Assembly (NCBI RefSeq): GCF_030531065.1
Contig: NZ_JAUNOQ010000001.1
Location: forward strand, 124,001-188,000
Reading direction: 5' to 3'
Length of the DNA: 64,000 nucleotides
Source of the DNA: Phascolarctobacterium sp.
GTDB taxonomy: Bacteria; Bacillota; Negativicutes; Acidaminococcales; Acidaminococcaceae
Shown here: positions 7,477 to 16,052 of the stretch, in pieces
Numbering within the stretch: the stretch's first letter is position 1
How the letters are laid out: each line of letters starts with the position of its first letter
Notes under the pieces: generated by a model
Databases searched by the model: none
What the model was told of the DNA's origin: nothing
What the model saw: only the letters and a program-made list of their open reading frames with translations
Position numbers and translations under genes: made by a program

Positions 7477-8374
7477 AAGCAAGGGCAGTATCAGCGTGCT
7501 GCTGCTTTTGACCTGCCTGCTGCTGGCGGCTATAGCTCATTTAGGCTTATTGTGGAGCAGTCGCCAATTTGCTAAAACACAGGAGGCTTTGGCTGCCAGA
7601 CAAATGCGCCGCCTTAACAGTTCGTTCATGCAGAAGTATTTTTACGAGCGCCCGCAGGCTGGAAAATGGGTCGCTTTGGACAGCGTATTGCAGCCCGGCG
7701 GCGTTGATGTGCAAATCCAGGGAACTAGTTCTTACAGCAGCGACAATTTAATACATCTTTTGCAATTTAAAGCTACGTCCGGCAAGTACGCGGACGTAGC
7801 GCAGCAGATTTCACGTTTGCAGCTTACGTTTTCCGACGCGCAGAGGAATTTAGCGGCTAATTACGCTTTAGCCAGCGTCAAGACCAAAGGCTTGGAATAT
7901 TTGCCGCAGCAGTCGTTATATATACAAGCAAGCAGAGAAGAAGTACGATTGCCGCAAATGTATTTCCTGTACAATAAGGCTTTGAATAGCTTAACTATTG
8001 ATAATACTGATATGGACGGCTTGCACGCACGTTTTTATTATCTCAACAGTAGCGACGCTATTACTTTTAAAGCCAATACTTTGATGCTGGGTTCTTCCGT
8101 AGTAGGAAAATCCGGGGCGATAATTATTGGTGAAAGCTGTCATTTCCCTCATCGCGTGGCGCTGATAAGTGAAAACGGCAGCGTCACCATTAAGAAAAAT
8201 ACGCGGCTTGATAAAGCGCTGATTATGGCGTACAGCCGTGTGATTATCGAGCCCGGCTGCAAAATCAACGGCTTTATTGCCGCCAATGAAATACAATTTT
8301 TGGGAGCTTCAGAATTTACCGCCGACGCGGACGTGGTAGCGCCGTTTACGTCGGCAGCCTTTGTCGAAAGTTGA
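7466..8374 (+). CDS. Type II secretion-associated protein with C-terminal beta-helix-like repeats
   Basis: About 302 residues, last gene of the pseudopilin operon. The N-terminus has one hydrophobic helix (about residues 8-27) but no clear Gly-Phe…Glu prepilin signal, like GspK/PilX-type proteins that cap pili. The C-terminal ~110 residues show short repeated hydrophobic strands (GAIIIGESC, GSVTIKKN, SRVIIEPGCKINGFIAANEI), the rhythm seen in beta-helical and bactofilin-like proteins. GAGG at 7456-7459 is better spaced for 7466 than for the ATG at 7463. Inferred role: exported tip or surface component. No named family recognised. Confidence 0.6.
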   Translation: MSGKSKGSISVLLLLTCLLLAAIAHLGLLWSSRQFAKTQEALAARQMRRLNSSFMQKYFYERPQAGKWVALDSVLQPGGVDVQIQGTSSYSSDNLIHLLQFKATSGKYADVAQQISRLQLTFSDAQRNLAANYALASVKTKGLEYLPQQSLYIQASREEVRLPQMYFLYNKALNSLTIDNTDMDGLHARFYYLNSSDAITFKANTLMLGSSVVGKSGAIIIGESCHFPHRVALISENGSVTIKKNTRLDKALIMAYSRVIIEPGCKINGFIAANEIQFLGASEFTADADVVAPFTSAAFVES

Positions 8375-8385
8375 TATTGCATAAC

Positions 8386-8425
8386 AAAAAACCATGCTTA
8401 GAGCATCAACTCTGAGCATGGTTTT
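8386..8425. terminator. Bidirectional terminator between convergent genes
   Basis: A ~16-bp stem (AAAACCATGCTTAGAG with CTCTGAGCATGGTTTT) around CATCAA, with A and T tails on either side. It serves both the pseudopilin operon (plus) and the phosphatase pair (minus). Confidence 0.85.
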
Positions 8426-8466
8426 ACTTGTATGTAGATGAATTTGTTTAGGGGAGGCGCTTGCGG

Positions 8467-9159
<693 letters not shown>

Positions 9160-9181
9160 ATTGCTTACCTCGTCGGAATTT

Positions 9182-9850
9182 TTAACTGCACTGGTCAGGC
9201 AAAAGCAGCCGACGCAGCTCATCCATGGTGGCGGCGTAATGGTCTGCTCCGGCCTCCTGCAGCTCGCCGGGAGCGGCAAAGCCAAAGCCGACGCCGATAC
9301 AGGCGATGCCGTTGGCATGAGCGGCCAGTACGTCCTCGCGCCGGTCGCCAATCAAGGCTGCCGCAGCCTTTTGTTCCGGCGTGCGCAGCTGCCATTTTTC
9401 CAAGGCGGCGGCTACGACTAAAGCCTTGTTATCCGTTTTGCCGTCTAAAGTACAGCCGGTTACGTCCTCTAAATATTCGTTAAAGCCAAAGCGTTCGGCA
9501 ATGCGCAGAGCGAAAACCTCCGGCTTGGCGGTGGCCATGCCCAGACGGCGGCCGTCCTGCTTGAGCGCAGCCAGCAGCTCCATCATACCGGGATAAACCT
9601 TGTTTTCCCAGATGCCGGTAGTAGTGTAGCGCTCGCGGTAGTGGGCTATGCCTTCCTCCGCCTGCGACGGCGTCAGGCCAAAGTATTTGATATAGCTGGC
9701 GCGCAGGGGCGGGCCAATGAAAACCTCCAGCTTATGCAGGTCAGGCTCGTCAATGCCCATTTTAGCCAAGGCATATTGTACGCATTTAGTGATGCCTTCG
9801 GCAGAATCGGTCAGGGTGCCGTCTAAATCAAAAAGTAAATTTTGGTACAT
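9182..9850 (-). CDS. HAD-superfamily phosphatase, phosphoglycolate phosphatase-like
   Basis: 222 residues. HAD motif I is LLFDLDGTLTDS at the N-terminus, motif II/III residues follow (MATAKPEVF, with a Lys), and motif IV is LIGDRREDVLAAH. An alpha-helical cap lies at about residues 18-80. This is the Gph/PpaX/5'-nucleotidase-like subgroup, cytoplasmic and Mg-dependent. The physiological substrate cannot be assigned from sequence. It is the first gene of a minus-strand pair with the metallophosphoesterase; a TATAAT-like sequence lies upstream at about 9898-9905. Confidence 0.85.
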   Translation of the reverse strand: MYQNLLFDLDGTLTDSAEGITKCVQYALAKMGIDEPDLHKLEVFIGPPLRASYIKYFGLTPSQAEEGIAHYRERYTTTGIWENKVYPGMMELLAALKQDGRRLGMATAKPEVFALRIAERFGFNEYLEDVTGCTLDGKTDNKALVVAAALEKWQLRTPEQKAAAALIGDRREDVLAAHANGIACIGVGFGFAAPGELQEAGADHYAATMDELRRLLLPDQCS

Positions 9851-9987
9851 TTATAACTCCTTATCGCTTCACATTGCTGTGTAAAAATTAAAATACGCTA
9901 TAATTATATCATATTTGTACACGATGGTGGTAAAATATCATTAGCAGGATGTGAGGAGCCTGTGGATTTACTTTGGGGGGATCATAA

Positions 9988-11193
9988 ATGACTGTAAAGC
10001 TTTTTGAAAATAATTCGCTGCTACGCTCCTGCGAGGCCGTGGTGACGGCCTGCGCGGAAAAGAACGGCTTGTATCTGGTGGAGTTGGACCAAACGGTTTT
10101 CTTCCCGGAAGGCGGCGGGCAGCTGAGCGACCGCGGCAAGCTGGGCGGCGTCGATGTCGTCCACGTTTCGGAAAAGGACGGACATATTTACCATGAATGT
10201 ACGGAGCCGTTGTCGGTAGGGGCGAAAGTACAGGCTGTGCTGGACTGGCCTGTGCGCCTGGACCGTATGCAGCAGCATCTGGGCGAGCATATTTTATCCT
10301 ATGCCTGCTGGAAGCTGTTCGAAGCTAATAATATCGGCTTTCATATGAATGAGGACATGGTGACTATCGATTTGGATAAGGAGCTGACGGAGGAGGAGCT
10401 GCTCAAGGCGGAGCTGTATACGAACGAGATAATTTGGGATAACCGTCCCGTATCCGTAGATTATATGGACAGCAGCGAAGCGGTGAAGCTGAAGGATAAG
10501 ATGCGCAAGTTCAACAGTAAGCTGACGGGGATTTTGCGTATTGTCAGCGTGCAGGACGCGGATATTTGCACCTGCTGCGGTACCCATCCGCCATTTACTG
10601 GTATGTTGGGCAGCGTGAAGGTGATTCGCCATGAAAAGCATAAAGGCGGCTGCCGCGTGGAATTTTTATGCGGAAAGCGCGCATTGCTGGACGCGGATAA
10701 AAAGAACAGCGTTCTGCTGCAGGTTGCGGCTGGCTTATCCACTAAGCCGGAACTGGTGCCGGAGCATTTGGCTAAGCTGAAGGCCGATTGGCAGGCCGAG
10801 CTTGACGCGGCCAAGAGCAAGCTGCTGGCCGCAGCGGAAAAAGAGCTGCACAACGCTTATGAGGCCGCGCCTCAGCGGGCTGACGGGTTAAAGGTCGTGG
10901 CTATGCCGCTGGAGGGGTGCGACGCTAAGGATATTAAATATTTATTGCCTAAGGCAGCCGCGCTGGTCGACTCCGTTACTATTTTGGCGGCGGCTAAGCC
11001 GGAGCGCATCAGCTATGCCGTAGTGCTGGGCAATGCGGCCCAAGGGGATTGCCGCGGAGTTATTAAACTGCTGAACGACGCTTTTGGCGGCCGCGGCGGC
11101 GGCAAGAGCGACTGCGCTCAGGGCGGCAGCGACTATTGCGAGGATTGGCTGGAGAAGCTGCATACTGTCGCGCGGCAGGCCGCTGCTGTGTAA
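9988..11193 (+). CDS. Alanyl-tRNA editing protein, AlaX-L type with DHHA1 domain
   Basis: 401 residues. The N-terminal half matches the second additional domain of alanyl-tRNA synthetase: FFPEGGGQLSDRG, the zinc motif QHLGEHILSYA (HxxxH) and CTCCGTHPPFTG (Cys and His). The C-terminal DHHA1 domain ends in GGRGGGKSDCAQGGS. Such free-standing proteins hydrolyse Ser-tRNA(Ala) or Gly-tRNA(Ala) in trans. The catalytic synthetase domain is absent, so this is not a truncated alaS. A run of six G acts as the ribosome site. Monocistronic by spacing. Confidence 0.88.
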   Translation: MTVKLFENNSLLRSCEAVVTACAEKNGLYLVELDQTVFFPEGGGQLSDRGKLGGVDVVHVSEKDGHIYHECTEPLSVGAKVQAVLDWPVRLDRMQQHLGEHILSYACWKLFEANNIGFHMNEDMVTIDLDKELTEEELLKAELYTNEIIWDNRPVSVDYMDSSEAVKLKDKMRKFNSKLTGILRIVSVQDADICTCCGTHPPFTGMLGSVKVIRHEKHKGGCRVEFLCGKRALLDADKKNSVLLQVAAGLSTKPELVPEHLAKLKADWQAELDAAKSKLLAAAEKELHNAYEAAPQRADGLKVVAMPLEGCDAKDIKYLLPKAAALVDSVTILAAAKPERISYAVVLGNAAQGDCRGVIKLLNDAFGGRGGGKSDCAQGGSDYCEDWLEKLHTVARQAAAV

Positions 11194-11219
11194 GAAATTT
11201 TGCATAAATTAAATAAAAC

Positions 11220-11248
11220 TTGCATATTCATGAGCTGCACTATATAAT
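11220..11248 (+). promoter_or_regulatory. Promoter of the NhaC-type antiporter gene
   Basis: TTGCAT at 11220-11225, a 17-nt spacer and TATAAT at 11243-11248. The coding region starts about 70 nt downstream. Confidence 0.7.
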
Positions 11249-11316
11249 ATACAAGTTGGCGGCGCGTGCAGCCTTCATGCTGCTGCAAGTAAATCTTATT
11301 CGGAGAGGTGTTATGG

Positions 11317-12825
11317 ATGGATTTTGGGATATTGAGCGTTTTGCCGTCCTTGCTAGCTATCGGCTTGGCTATTAAGACGAAGAATGTTATCTTTTCGTTG
11401 TTCTGCGGCTGTTTTACAGGCGTTATGCTGCTGTGCAGCGGCAATCCCTTTCTTGCCTCCAAGGCTTTGATCGGCGATTACTTTTTTAAACAGGTTATGG
11501 ACAGCTACAATGCCGGTAATATCGTGCTTATCTTATTTATCAGCGGCTTTATTAAGCTGCTGGAAAACGGCGGCGGCGCGCAGTCCTTCGCTAAATATGT
11601 GCATAAATTTGTGGATACGCCTTTGAAGGCGCAGCTGGGCGCCTGGCTGGGCGGCGTAGTAATTTTCTTTACCGATTTGGGTACGGCGCTGCTGGTAGGC
11701 CCTGTGTTCCGTCCGTTATTCGATAAGCTGAAGCTTTCCCGTGAAAAGCTGGCCTGGGTGCTGGACTCCACTTCTTCGCCGGTGGCCGTGCTGATTCCCT
11801 TTATCGGCTGGGGCGTTTATATTATGGGCCTTATCGAAGCGCAGTTTAAAAATTTGCAGGTAAATGTTTCCGATTATGAAACCTTTATTCAGGCCATACC
11901 CTTTCAAATTTATACGATTTTGGCCGTGCTGATGATTCCTTTAATAGCCGTCACTAAAAAAGATTTTGCAGCGATGAAGGAAGCGGAGGATGCGGTAAAG
12001 GATAAGCCTGTTCCCGAAGAAATGGAGGATCATTACGTTGCTCCCGTAGATGAGGACGGCTATTCTTTAGGTAATTCCAATCCCTTCATGCTGATTCTGC
12101 CGATTCTGATGGTGTTCGCTACTTTGATTATCGATTTGAGCCCTATGGGCTTTCCCTTCGCTAAAATTCCTGGCAACGCTTTTCGTATCGCGCTGACTAC
12201 CGGCTATTTTCTGGCAGGCGTGCTGCTGATGTTTATGATCTGCGGTTTCAAAGTAAAGAAGCCCAAGGATACATTTAGCCTGTATGTTAAGGGCATGATG
12301 GGGATGACGGACGTAGCCATTATTTTGCTGTTAGCTTGGTCCCTGAGCGCCATGCTCGGCAAACTGGGAACGGCTAAATACATCATTGGTATTCTGCAGG
12401 GCATTAACTTTACGCCCGTGCTGATTCCCGCGTGCATTTTCCTGTTTGGTACGGTGATATCCTTTTCTACCGGCAGCTCCTGGGGTACCTTTGCCATTTT
12501 AATGCCCCTGGCTATTCCGATGGGGCACGCTTTTGGTATTTCTTACGCTATCTGCGTCGGCGCAGTTTTGTCCGGCGGCTTGTTCGGCGATCATTGCTCG
12601 CCTCTTTCCGATACGACGATTTTATCGTCCATGGGCGCTGAATGCAATCTGGCGGATCATGTCAGAACCCAGCTGCCCTATGCCGCTATTAACGGCGTCA
12701 TTGCTTTCGTGGGCTTTATTATCGCCGGTCTGACCGCTTCTACTATCAGTACAGTAATTGCGGTAGCTCTGTTATTGGTAGTAATCTTTGGCTGGAATTA
12801 TTACGATAGGAAGCATGCGGCTTAA
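11317..12825 (+). CDS. nhaC: NhaC-family Na+/H+ antiporter
   Basis: 502 residues with about 12 hydrophobic segments, a polytopic inner-membrane antiporter. Family signatures include FTDLGTALLVGPVFRPL, DSTSSPVAVLIPFIGWG and, near the C-terminus, GGLFGDHCSPLSDTTILSS, which marks the NhaC group (Na+/H+ and malate/lactate antiporters such as MleN). The frame opens at a GTG (11308) lying within the ribosome site GGAGAGG (11302-11308), so the ATG at 11317 with 8-nt spacing is chosen. Monocistronic with its own promoter. Ion-only versus organic-acid-coupled transport cannot be decided here. Confidence 0.85.
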   Translation: MDFGILSVLPSLLAIGLAIKTKNVIFSLFCGCFTGVMLLCSGNPFLASKALIGDYFFKQVMDSYNAGNIVLILFISGFIKLLENGGGAQSFAKYVHKFVDTPLKAQLGAWLGGVVIFFTDLGTALLVGPVFRPLFDKLKLSREKLAWVLDSTSSPVAVLIPFIGWGVYIMGLIEAQFKNLQVNVSDYETFIQAIPFQIYTILAVLMIPLIAVTKKDFAAMKEAEDAVKDKPVPEEMEDHYVAPVDEDGYSLGNSNPFMLILPILMVFATLIIDLSPMGFPFAKIPGNAFRIALTTGYFLAGVLLMFMICGFKVKKPKDTFSLYVKGMMGMTDVAIILLLAWSLSAMLGKLGTAKYIIGILQGINFTPVLIPACIFLFGTVISFSTGSSWGTFAILMPLAIPMGHAFGISYAICVGAVLSGGLFGDHCSPLSDTTILSSMGAECNLADHVRTQLPYAAINGVIAFVGFIIAGLTASTISTVIAVALLLVVIFGWNYYDRKHAA

Positions 12826-12851
12826 TAAGCTGTACTGCGGCAGATAAGCAG

Positions 12852-12881
12852 TAGACATTGAATAGCGCTTTGTGCTATAAT
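12852..12881 (+). promoter_or_regulatory. Promoter of tRNA-Leu(TAG)
   Basis: TAGACA at 12852-12857 and TATAAT at 12876-12881 with an 18-nt spacer and a TGTGC extended -10. Confidence 0.6.
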
Positions 12882-12936
12882 ACTCATGTACAGCTAGTTG
12901 CCGACCTGAGGCAGTACTAGCTGACGCTGTTTAAAT

Positions 12937-13021
12937 GCGAGTGTGGCGGAACTGGCAGACGCACTAGACTTAGGATCTAGCGCCTTTCGGCGTGCAGGTT
13001 CGATTCCTGTCACTCGCACCA
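12937..13021 (+). tRNA. tRNA-Leu (anticodon TAG)
   Basis: Acceptor GCGAGTG pairs with CACTCGC, followed by A and encoded CCA. The anticodon stem CTAGA/TCTAG holds the loop CTTAGGA, anticodon TAG. The variable arm CGCCTTTCGGCG is long, as expected for leucine. Confidence 0.95.
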
Positions 13022-13034
13022 ATTTTAAAATAGT

Positions 13035-13075
13035 AAAGTCCCTGCAAGGCTTTGAGTAATCTTGCGGGGACTTTT
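13035..13075 (+). terminator. Intrinsic terminator of tRNA-Leu(TAG)
   Basis: AAAGTCCCTGCAAG (13035-13048) pairs with CTTGCGGGGACTTT (13061-13074) with one G-T pair, followed by a T-rich stretch. Confidence 0.8.
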
Positions 13076-13108
13076 GATTTTTATTAAAATTTTTAAATAA
13101 AAATCAAA

Positions 13109-13154
13109 GAAACTCCGCCAAATCGCCGAAAGAAATTCCGCCAAATCGCCGAAA
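13109..13154 (+). repeat. 23-bp tandem repeat, two copies
   Basis: Units at 13109-13131 and 13132-13154 (GAAAYTCCGCCAAATCGCCG plus AAA) differ at one position. They lie in an AT-rich intergenic stretch (13076-13298) with no convincing gene. A minus-strand open frame through the repeat has no family resemblance. Confidence 0.7.
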
Positions 13155-13298
13155 AATAATTGATAAGCATTGCTTGCTTTGATGATCAATATACAATCTA
13201 AGTGCAACAAGCCTAGCTGGTGGACGAAATAATTTGTAATAAACTTAACAGTATCATGGAGAAGTAAAGATAAATATATCTTCCTGTTACAAATTTGC

Positions 13299-13327
13299 TT
13301 GACAAAAAAATGGACGCTTGTCATAAT
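13299..13327 (+). promoter_or_regulatory. Promoter of ilvN-ilvB
   Basis: A perfect TTGACA at 13299-13304 and CATAAT at 13322-13327 with a 17-nt spacer. Transcription would begin near 13334, just before a strong hairpin. Confidence 0.7.
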
Positions 13328-13343
13328 TGTTTTAAACAGGCTT

Positions 13344-13380
13344 GCCCCTGTCTGCCTATGCAGATGGGGGCGTTATTTTT
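13344..13380 (+). terminator. Terminator-like hairpin in the ilvN leader
   Basis: GCCCCTGTCTGC (13344-13355) pairs with GCAGATGGGGGC (13360-13371), including two G-T pairs, around CTAT. GTTATTTTT follows. The ribosome site AGGAGGG begins at 13381, immediately after. It could be an attenuator or a 5' stabilising hairpin. No leader peptide or T-box motif fits in the ~10 nt before it. Confidence 0.5.
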
Positions 13381-13394
13381 AGGAGGGACGCAGT

Positions 13395-13934
13395 ATGGAA
13401 CAGATATTGTCGATAGTTGTACGCAATCAGCCCGGCGTTTTGATGCGCGTTGCCGGTATGTTTTCCCGCAGAGGCTTTAATATTGACAGTCTGGCTGTGG
13501 GCACGACACAAAATCCGGAATTTTCCCGTATGACGGTTACGATGGAGGCTGACGAGCCTACGATAACCCAGGTGTGCAAGCAGCTGGCCAAGCTAGTGGA
13601 GGTGGAGCGTGTTAAGGTACTGCCGCCCAAGTCCAGCGCTACCCGCAGCATGGTTTTGGTAAAGGTGCATGCGGGCGCTAAGCGTATGGAGCTGCTGCAG
13701 CTGGCGGAGGTCTTTCGCGCGCACGCCGTGGACGTTACCGGCGAGTCGCTGATTTTTGTAGCGACGGGCGACGAGGGTAAGCTGAAGGCTTTTGTGGATA
13801 TTATGCGTCCCTACGGCGTTACCGAAATGGTGCAGACCGGTCTGGTAGCTTTGGAGCGCGGCGATGCTTCCCTGTCGGTGGAACAGTCCCGTTATCAGTG
13901 GCCTGCTATGGACGACCAGCATACGGCGATATAA
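13395..13934 (+). CDS. ilvN: Acetolactate synthase small (regulatory) subunit
   Basis: 179 residues, usual length for the longer IlvH/IlvN form. The N-terminal ACT domain reads LSIVVRNQPGVLMRVAGMFS followed by RGFNIDSLAVG, the valine-binding region of the family. A C-terminal ALS_ss-like domain follows (residues ~85-160). It activates the catalytic subunit and confers feedback inhibition by valine. AGGAGGG precedes the ATG. The catalytic subunit gene ilvB follows 33 nt downstream, forming a two-gene operon for branched-chain amino acid synthesis. Confidence 0.93.
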   Translation: MEQILSIVVRNQPGVLMRVAGMFSRRGFNIDSLAVGTTQNPEFSRMTVTMEADEPTITQVCKQLAKLVEVERVKVLPPKSSATRSMVLVKVHAGAKRMELLQLAEVFRAHAVDVTGESLIFVATGDEGKLKAFVDIMRPYGVTEMVQTGLVALERGDASLSVEQSRYQWPAMDDQHTAI

Positions 13935-13967
13935 TTTTAGCGGTGATTCAGGAGAGGATGTGTGCTT

Positions 13968-15623
13968 ATGCAGATGACCGGCGCAGAAATTATGGTCAAA
14001 ATTTTGGCCGAAGAGGGTGTAAGTACCGTTTTTGGCTATCCGGGAGGAGCGATTCTCCCATTTTACGACGCTTTACGCGAATCTTCGATACAGCATATTT
14101 TAACGGCGCACGAGCAGGGAGCTGCGCATGCGGCCGACGGCTTTGCCCGCGCTTCCGGCAAGGTGGGCGTGTGCATCGCTACCTCCGGGCCGGGCGCTAC
14201 TAATCTCGTGACGGGGCTGGCGACGGCTTTTCTCGATTCTACGCCCGTGGTGGCGATTACCGGTCAGGTGCAACGCGCGTTAATCGGGCACGACGCGTTT
14301 CAGGAAGTGGATATCACGGGCATTACCATGCCTATCACCAAGCATAATTTTTTAGTGAAGAATCCGGAAAGCCTGGCGCAGACTTTGCGGCTGGCTTTTC
14401 AGCTGGCTAAGGAGGGGCGGCCCGGCCCGGTGCTGGTGGACGTGCCGCGCGACGTGCAGACCGCCGTTTTGGATTATACGCCGGATAAGCTGCGCGAGCT
14501 GCCGCCGCTGCTGCCCGACCAGGAGCGGGTGGACGCCGCTGTGGCGGCCATCAATAAAGCGCAGCGCCCCGTAATGCTGGTGGGCGGCGGCGTAATCAAC
14601 GCCGATGCGGAATACGACGCCATGCATTTGTGCGAAAAGCTGCGCATTCCCGTAGTCAGCACCTTGATGGGCTTGGGCGCTATCAGCGCTTACCGCAGCT
14701 TGTTTTTGGGCATGACTGGGCTGCACGGACATGAACGCGCTAATAACGCCGTCAAAGAGGCGGATTTGATTTTGGCGGTGGGCAGCCGCTTCAACGACCG
14801 CGTAACGGGAGAACGCAGCAGTTATAGCGCCAATAAAACTATTATTCATTTAGATATCGACCCGGCGGAGCTGGATAAGAATATTGATTCCAGCATCGGC
14901 ATTACGGGTAATATGAATATGACGCTCAATCTTTTGGAAAAGGGCGGCGTTCCCCACGACCTGTCGGCCTGGTGGGAGCGTATCGCTTCCTGGCCGGGTA
15001 TGGACGACGACGCGGGGCAGGAGGAAGCGCCGGAATTTTTCAAAGCCCTGAATCCTGTCATCAAGGACAAGGATTATATTATTACTACGGACGTAGGCCA
15101 GCACCAGATGTGGGCGGCGCAGCATTTGAAAATCCAATTCGCGCGTCAGTGGATTACCAGCGGCGGACTGGGGACGATGGGCTTCGGCCTGCCTGCCGCT
15201 ATGGGCGCGCAGCTGGCGCGGCCCAAAAGCCGCGTAATTTGCCTGAGCGGCGACGGCGGCTTTAAGATGACGGGCTCGGAGCTGTTTACTATTGCCAGCA
15301 ATAAGCTGCCGGTTATCGCCATTGTTTTTAACAACAGCGGGTTGGGCATGATTCGCCAGTTACAGACGGTGCAGTTTGACAAACGCTTTACAGCTTGCGA
15401 AATGCCGGGCTACGTAGATTTTGTCAAATACGCGCAGGCCTTTGGCGTCGAGGGAGAACATGTTGCCGCGCCGGAGGAGCTGGCTGCCGCCTTGGAGCGC
15501 GCTATGCAGACGGACGCTCCTTATTTAATCGAGGTTACGCTTGACCCGGCCAATATGGTGCAGCCCATGGTGGCTCCCGGTCTGGGCATTAATGATTTTG
15601 TTAAATTTGAGAAAAACAATTAA
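13968..15623 (+). CDS. ilvB: Acetolactate synthase large (catalytic) subunit
   Basis: About 551 residues. Thiamine-diphosphate enzyme that condenses two pyruvates (or pyruvate and 2-oxobutyrate). The N-terminal pyrimidine-binding domain shows VFGYPGGAILPFYDAL with the catalytic Glu in LTAHEQGAAHAADGFARASG. The central FAD-binding region and the C-terminal ThDP/Mg motif (LSGDGGFKM…NNSGLGMIRQ) are present. GTG at 13962 and ATGs at 13968 and 13974 are possible starts; GGAGAGG at 13951-13957 favours 13968. Partner of the upstream regulatory subunit; a terminator follows. Confidence 0.95.
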   Translation: MQMTGAEIMVKILAEEGVSTVFGYPGGAILPFYDALRESSIQHILTAHEQGAAHAADGFARASGKVGVCIATSGPGATNLVTGLATAFLDSTPVVAITGQVQRALIGHDAFQEVDITGITMPITKHNFLVKNPESLAQTLRLAFQLAKEGRPGPVLVDVPRDVQTAVLDYTPDKLRELPPLLPDQERVDAAVAAINKAQRPVMLVGGGVINADAEYDAMHLCEKLRIPVVSTLMGLGAISAYRSLFLGMTGLHGHERANNAVKEADLILAVGSRFNDRVTGERSSYSANKTIIHLDIDPAELDKNIDSSIGITGNMNMTLNLLEKGGVPHDLSAWWERIASWPGMDDDAGQEEAPEFFKALNPVIKDKDYIITTDVGQHQMWAAQHLKIQFARQWITSGGLGTMGFGLPAAMGAQLARPKSRVICLSGDGGFKMTGSELFTIASNKLPVIAIVFNNSGLGMIRQLQTVQFDKRFTACEMPGYVDFVKYAQAFGVEGEHVAAPEELAAALERAMQTDAPYLIEVTLDPANMVQPMVAPGLGINDFVKFEKNN

Positions 15624-15648
15624 ATTATGCAGCGTGTTTACTTGCCTT

Positions 15649-15683
15649 GGGGCGTCGCCTTGCGCGGCGTCCTTTTATTTTAT
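15649..15683 (+). terminator. Intrinsic terminator of ilvNB
   Basis: GGGGCGTCGC (15649-15658) pairs with GCGGCGTCCT (15664-15673) with three G-T pairs, followed by TTTATTTTAT. Confidence 0.65.
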
Positions 15684-15691
15684 GAAAGCCC

Positions 15692-15720
15692 TTGCCCAAA
15701 CAAGTTAAAAATGTTACAAT
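15692..15720 (+). promoter_or_regulatory. Promoter of the polyamine operon leader
   Basis: TTGCCC at 15692-15697, a 17-nt spacer and TACAAT at 15715-15720. A start near 15727 gives an untranslated leader of about 325 nt before speA. Confidence 0.6.
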
Positions 15721-15726
15721 AAAATT

Positions 15727-16040
15727 ACATGAATGCAGCTTGCTTTCATGCAAATATTAGTCCACTATTCTTGGAATAGTTAAGCCCATACGGACAGGCG
15801 GGACTGCTGCCGGCGCGGCTTTGGCCGCATTATTGATTGAGTTAAAGCTCAAATTTTATAAGGTGATTGCTAGCAATCAATTTAAGTATCACTTGTGAAA
15901 CGGTCAATAAGAGTAGTAGAAGTAATATTTGCTGTACAAACTCTGAAAGTAAGTTGCGTCGATAAATGGGCACATTAGGTGTGCCGTGCTGAAAGACGCG
16001 CAAGGCAGGTGGTTAAAATCGCCTGCCTTTATTTTTATTT
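15727..16040 (+). ncRNA. Long structured leader RNA upstream of speA, candidate cis-regulator
   Basis: No gene of known type fits this ~310-nt interval, which runs from a good promoter to an intrinsic terminator. Local stems are visible: ACTATTC/GAATAGT (15773-15779 region), GCGGC/GCCGC, GATTGC/GCAATC, AGAGT/ACTCT, and GGCACA/TGTGCC nested inside TTGCGTC/GACGC-CAA just before the terminator. The layout (aptamer-like fold, then terminator, then ribosome site) is that of transcription-attenuating riboswitches. I could not match it to lysine, SAM, guanidine, cobalamin or T-box consensus motifs. A 16-codon frame (15729-15779) has no ribosome site. Confidence 0.5.
16002..16038 (+). terminator. Attenuator-type terminator just before speA
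   Basis: AAGGCAGGTG (16002-16011) pairs with CGCCTGCCTT (16020-16029), followed by TTATTTTTATTT. It ends about 15 nt before the speA ATG, so it can only act on transcripts headed into speA or on read-through from ilvB. Confidence 0.8.
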
Positions 16041-16052
16041 GGGGAGAGAATT

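Noticed and set aside
13025-13324. Minus-strand open frame of 99 codons between tRNA-Leu and ilvN
   Set aside because: Runs through the tRNA terminator, the tandem repeat and the ilvN promoter, with no ribosome site or family resemblance.
15729-15779. 16-codon open frame in the speA leader as a regulatory leader peptide
   Set aside because: No ribosome site precedes the ATG, and the codons (no arginine or ornithine-related bias) do not suggest attenuation by translation.
15900-16036. T-box element upstream of speA
   Set aside because: AGGTGG in the terminator arm and AGTAG motifs are loosely reminiscent, but the conserved T-box sequence and a proper stem I with specifier loop are absent.
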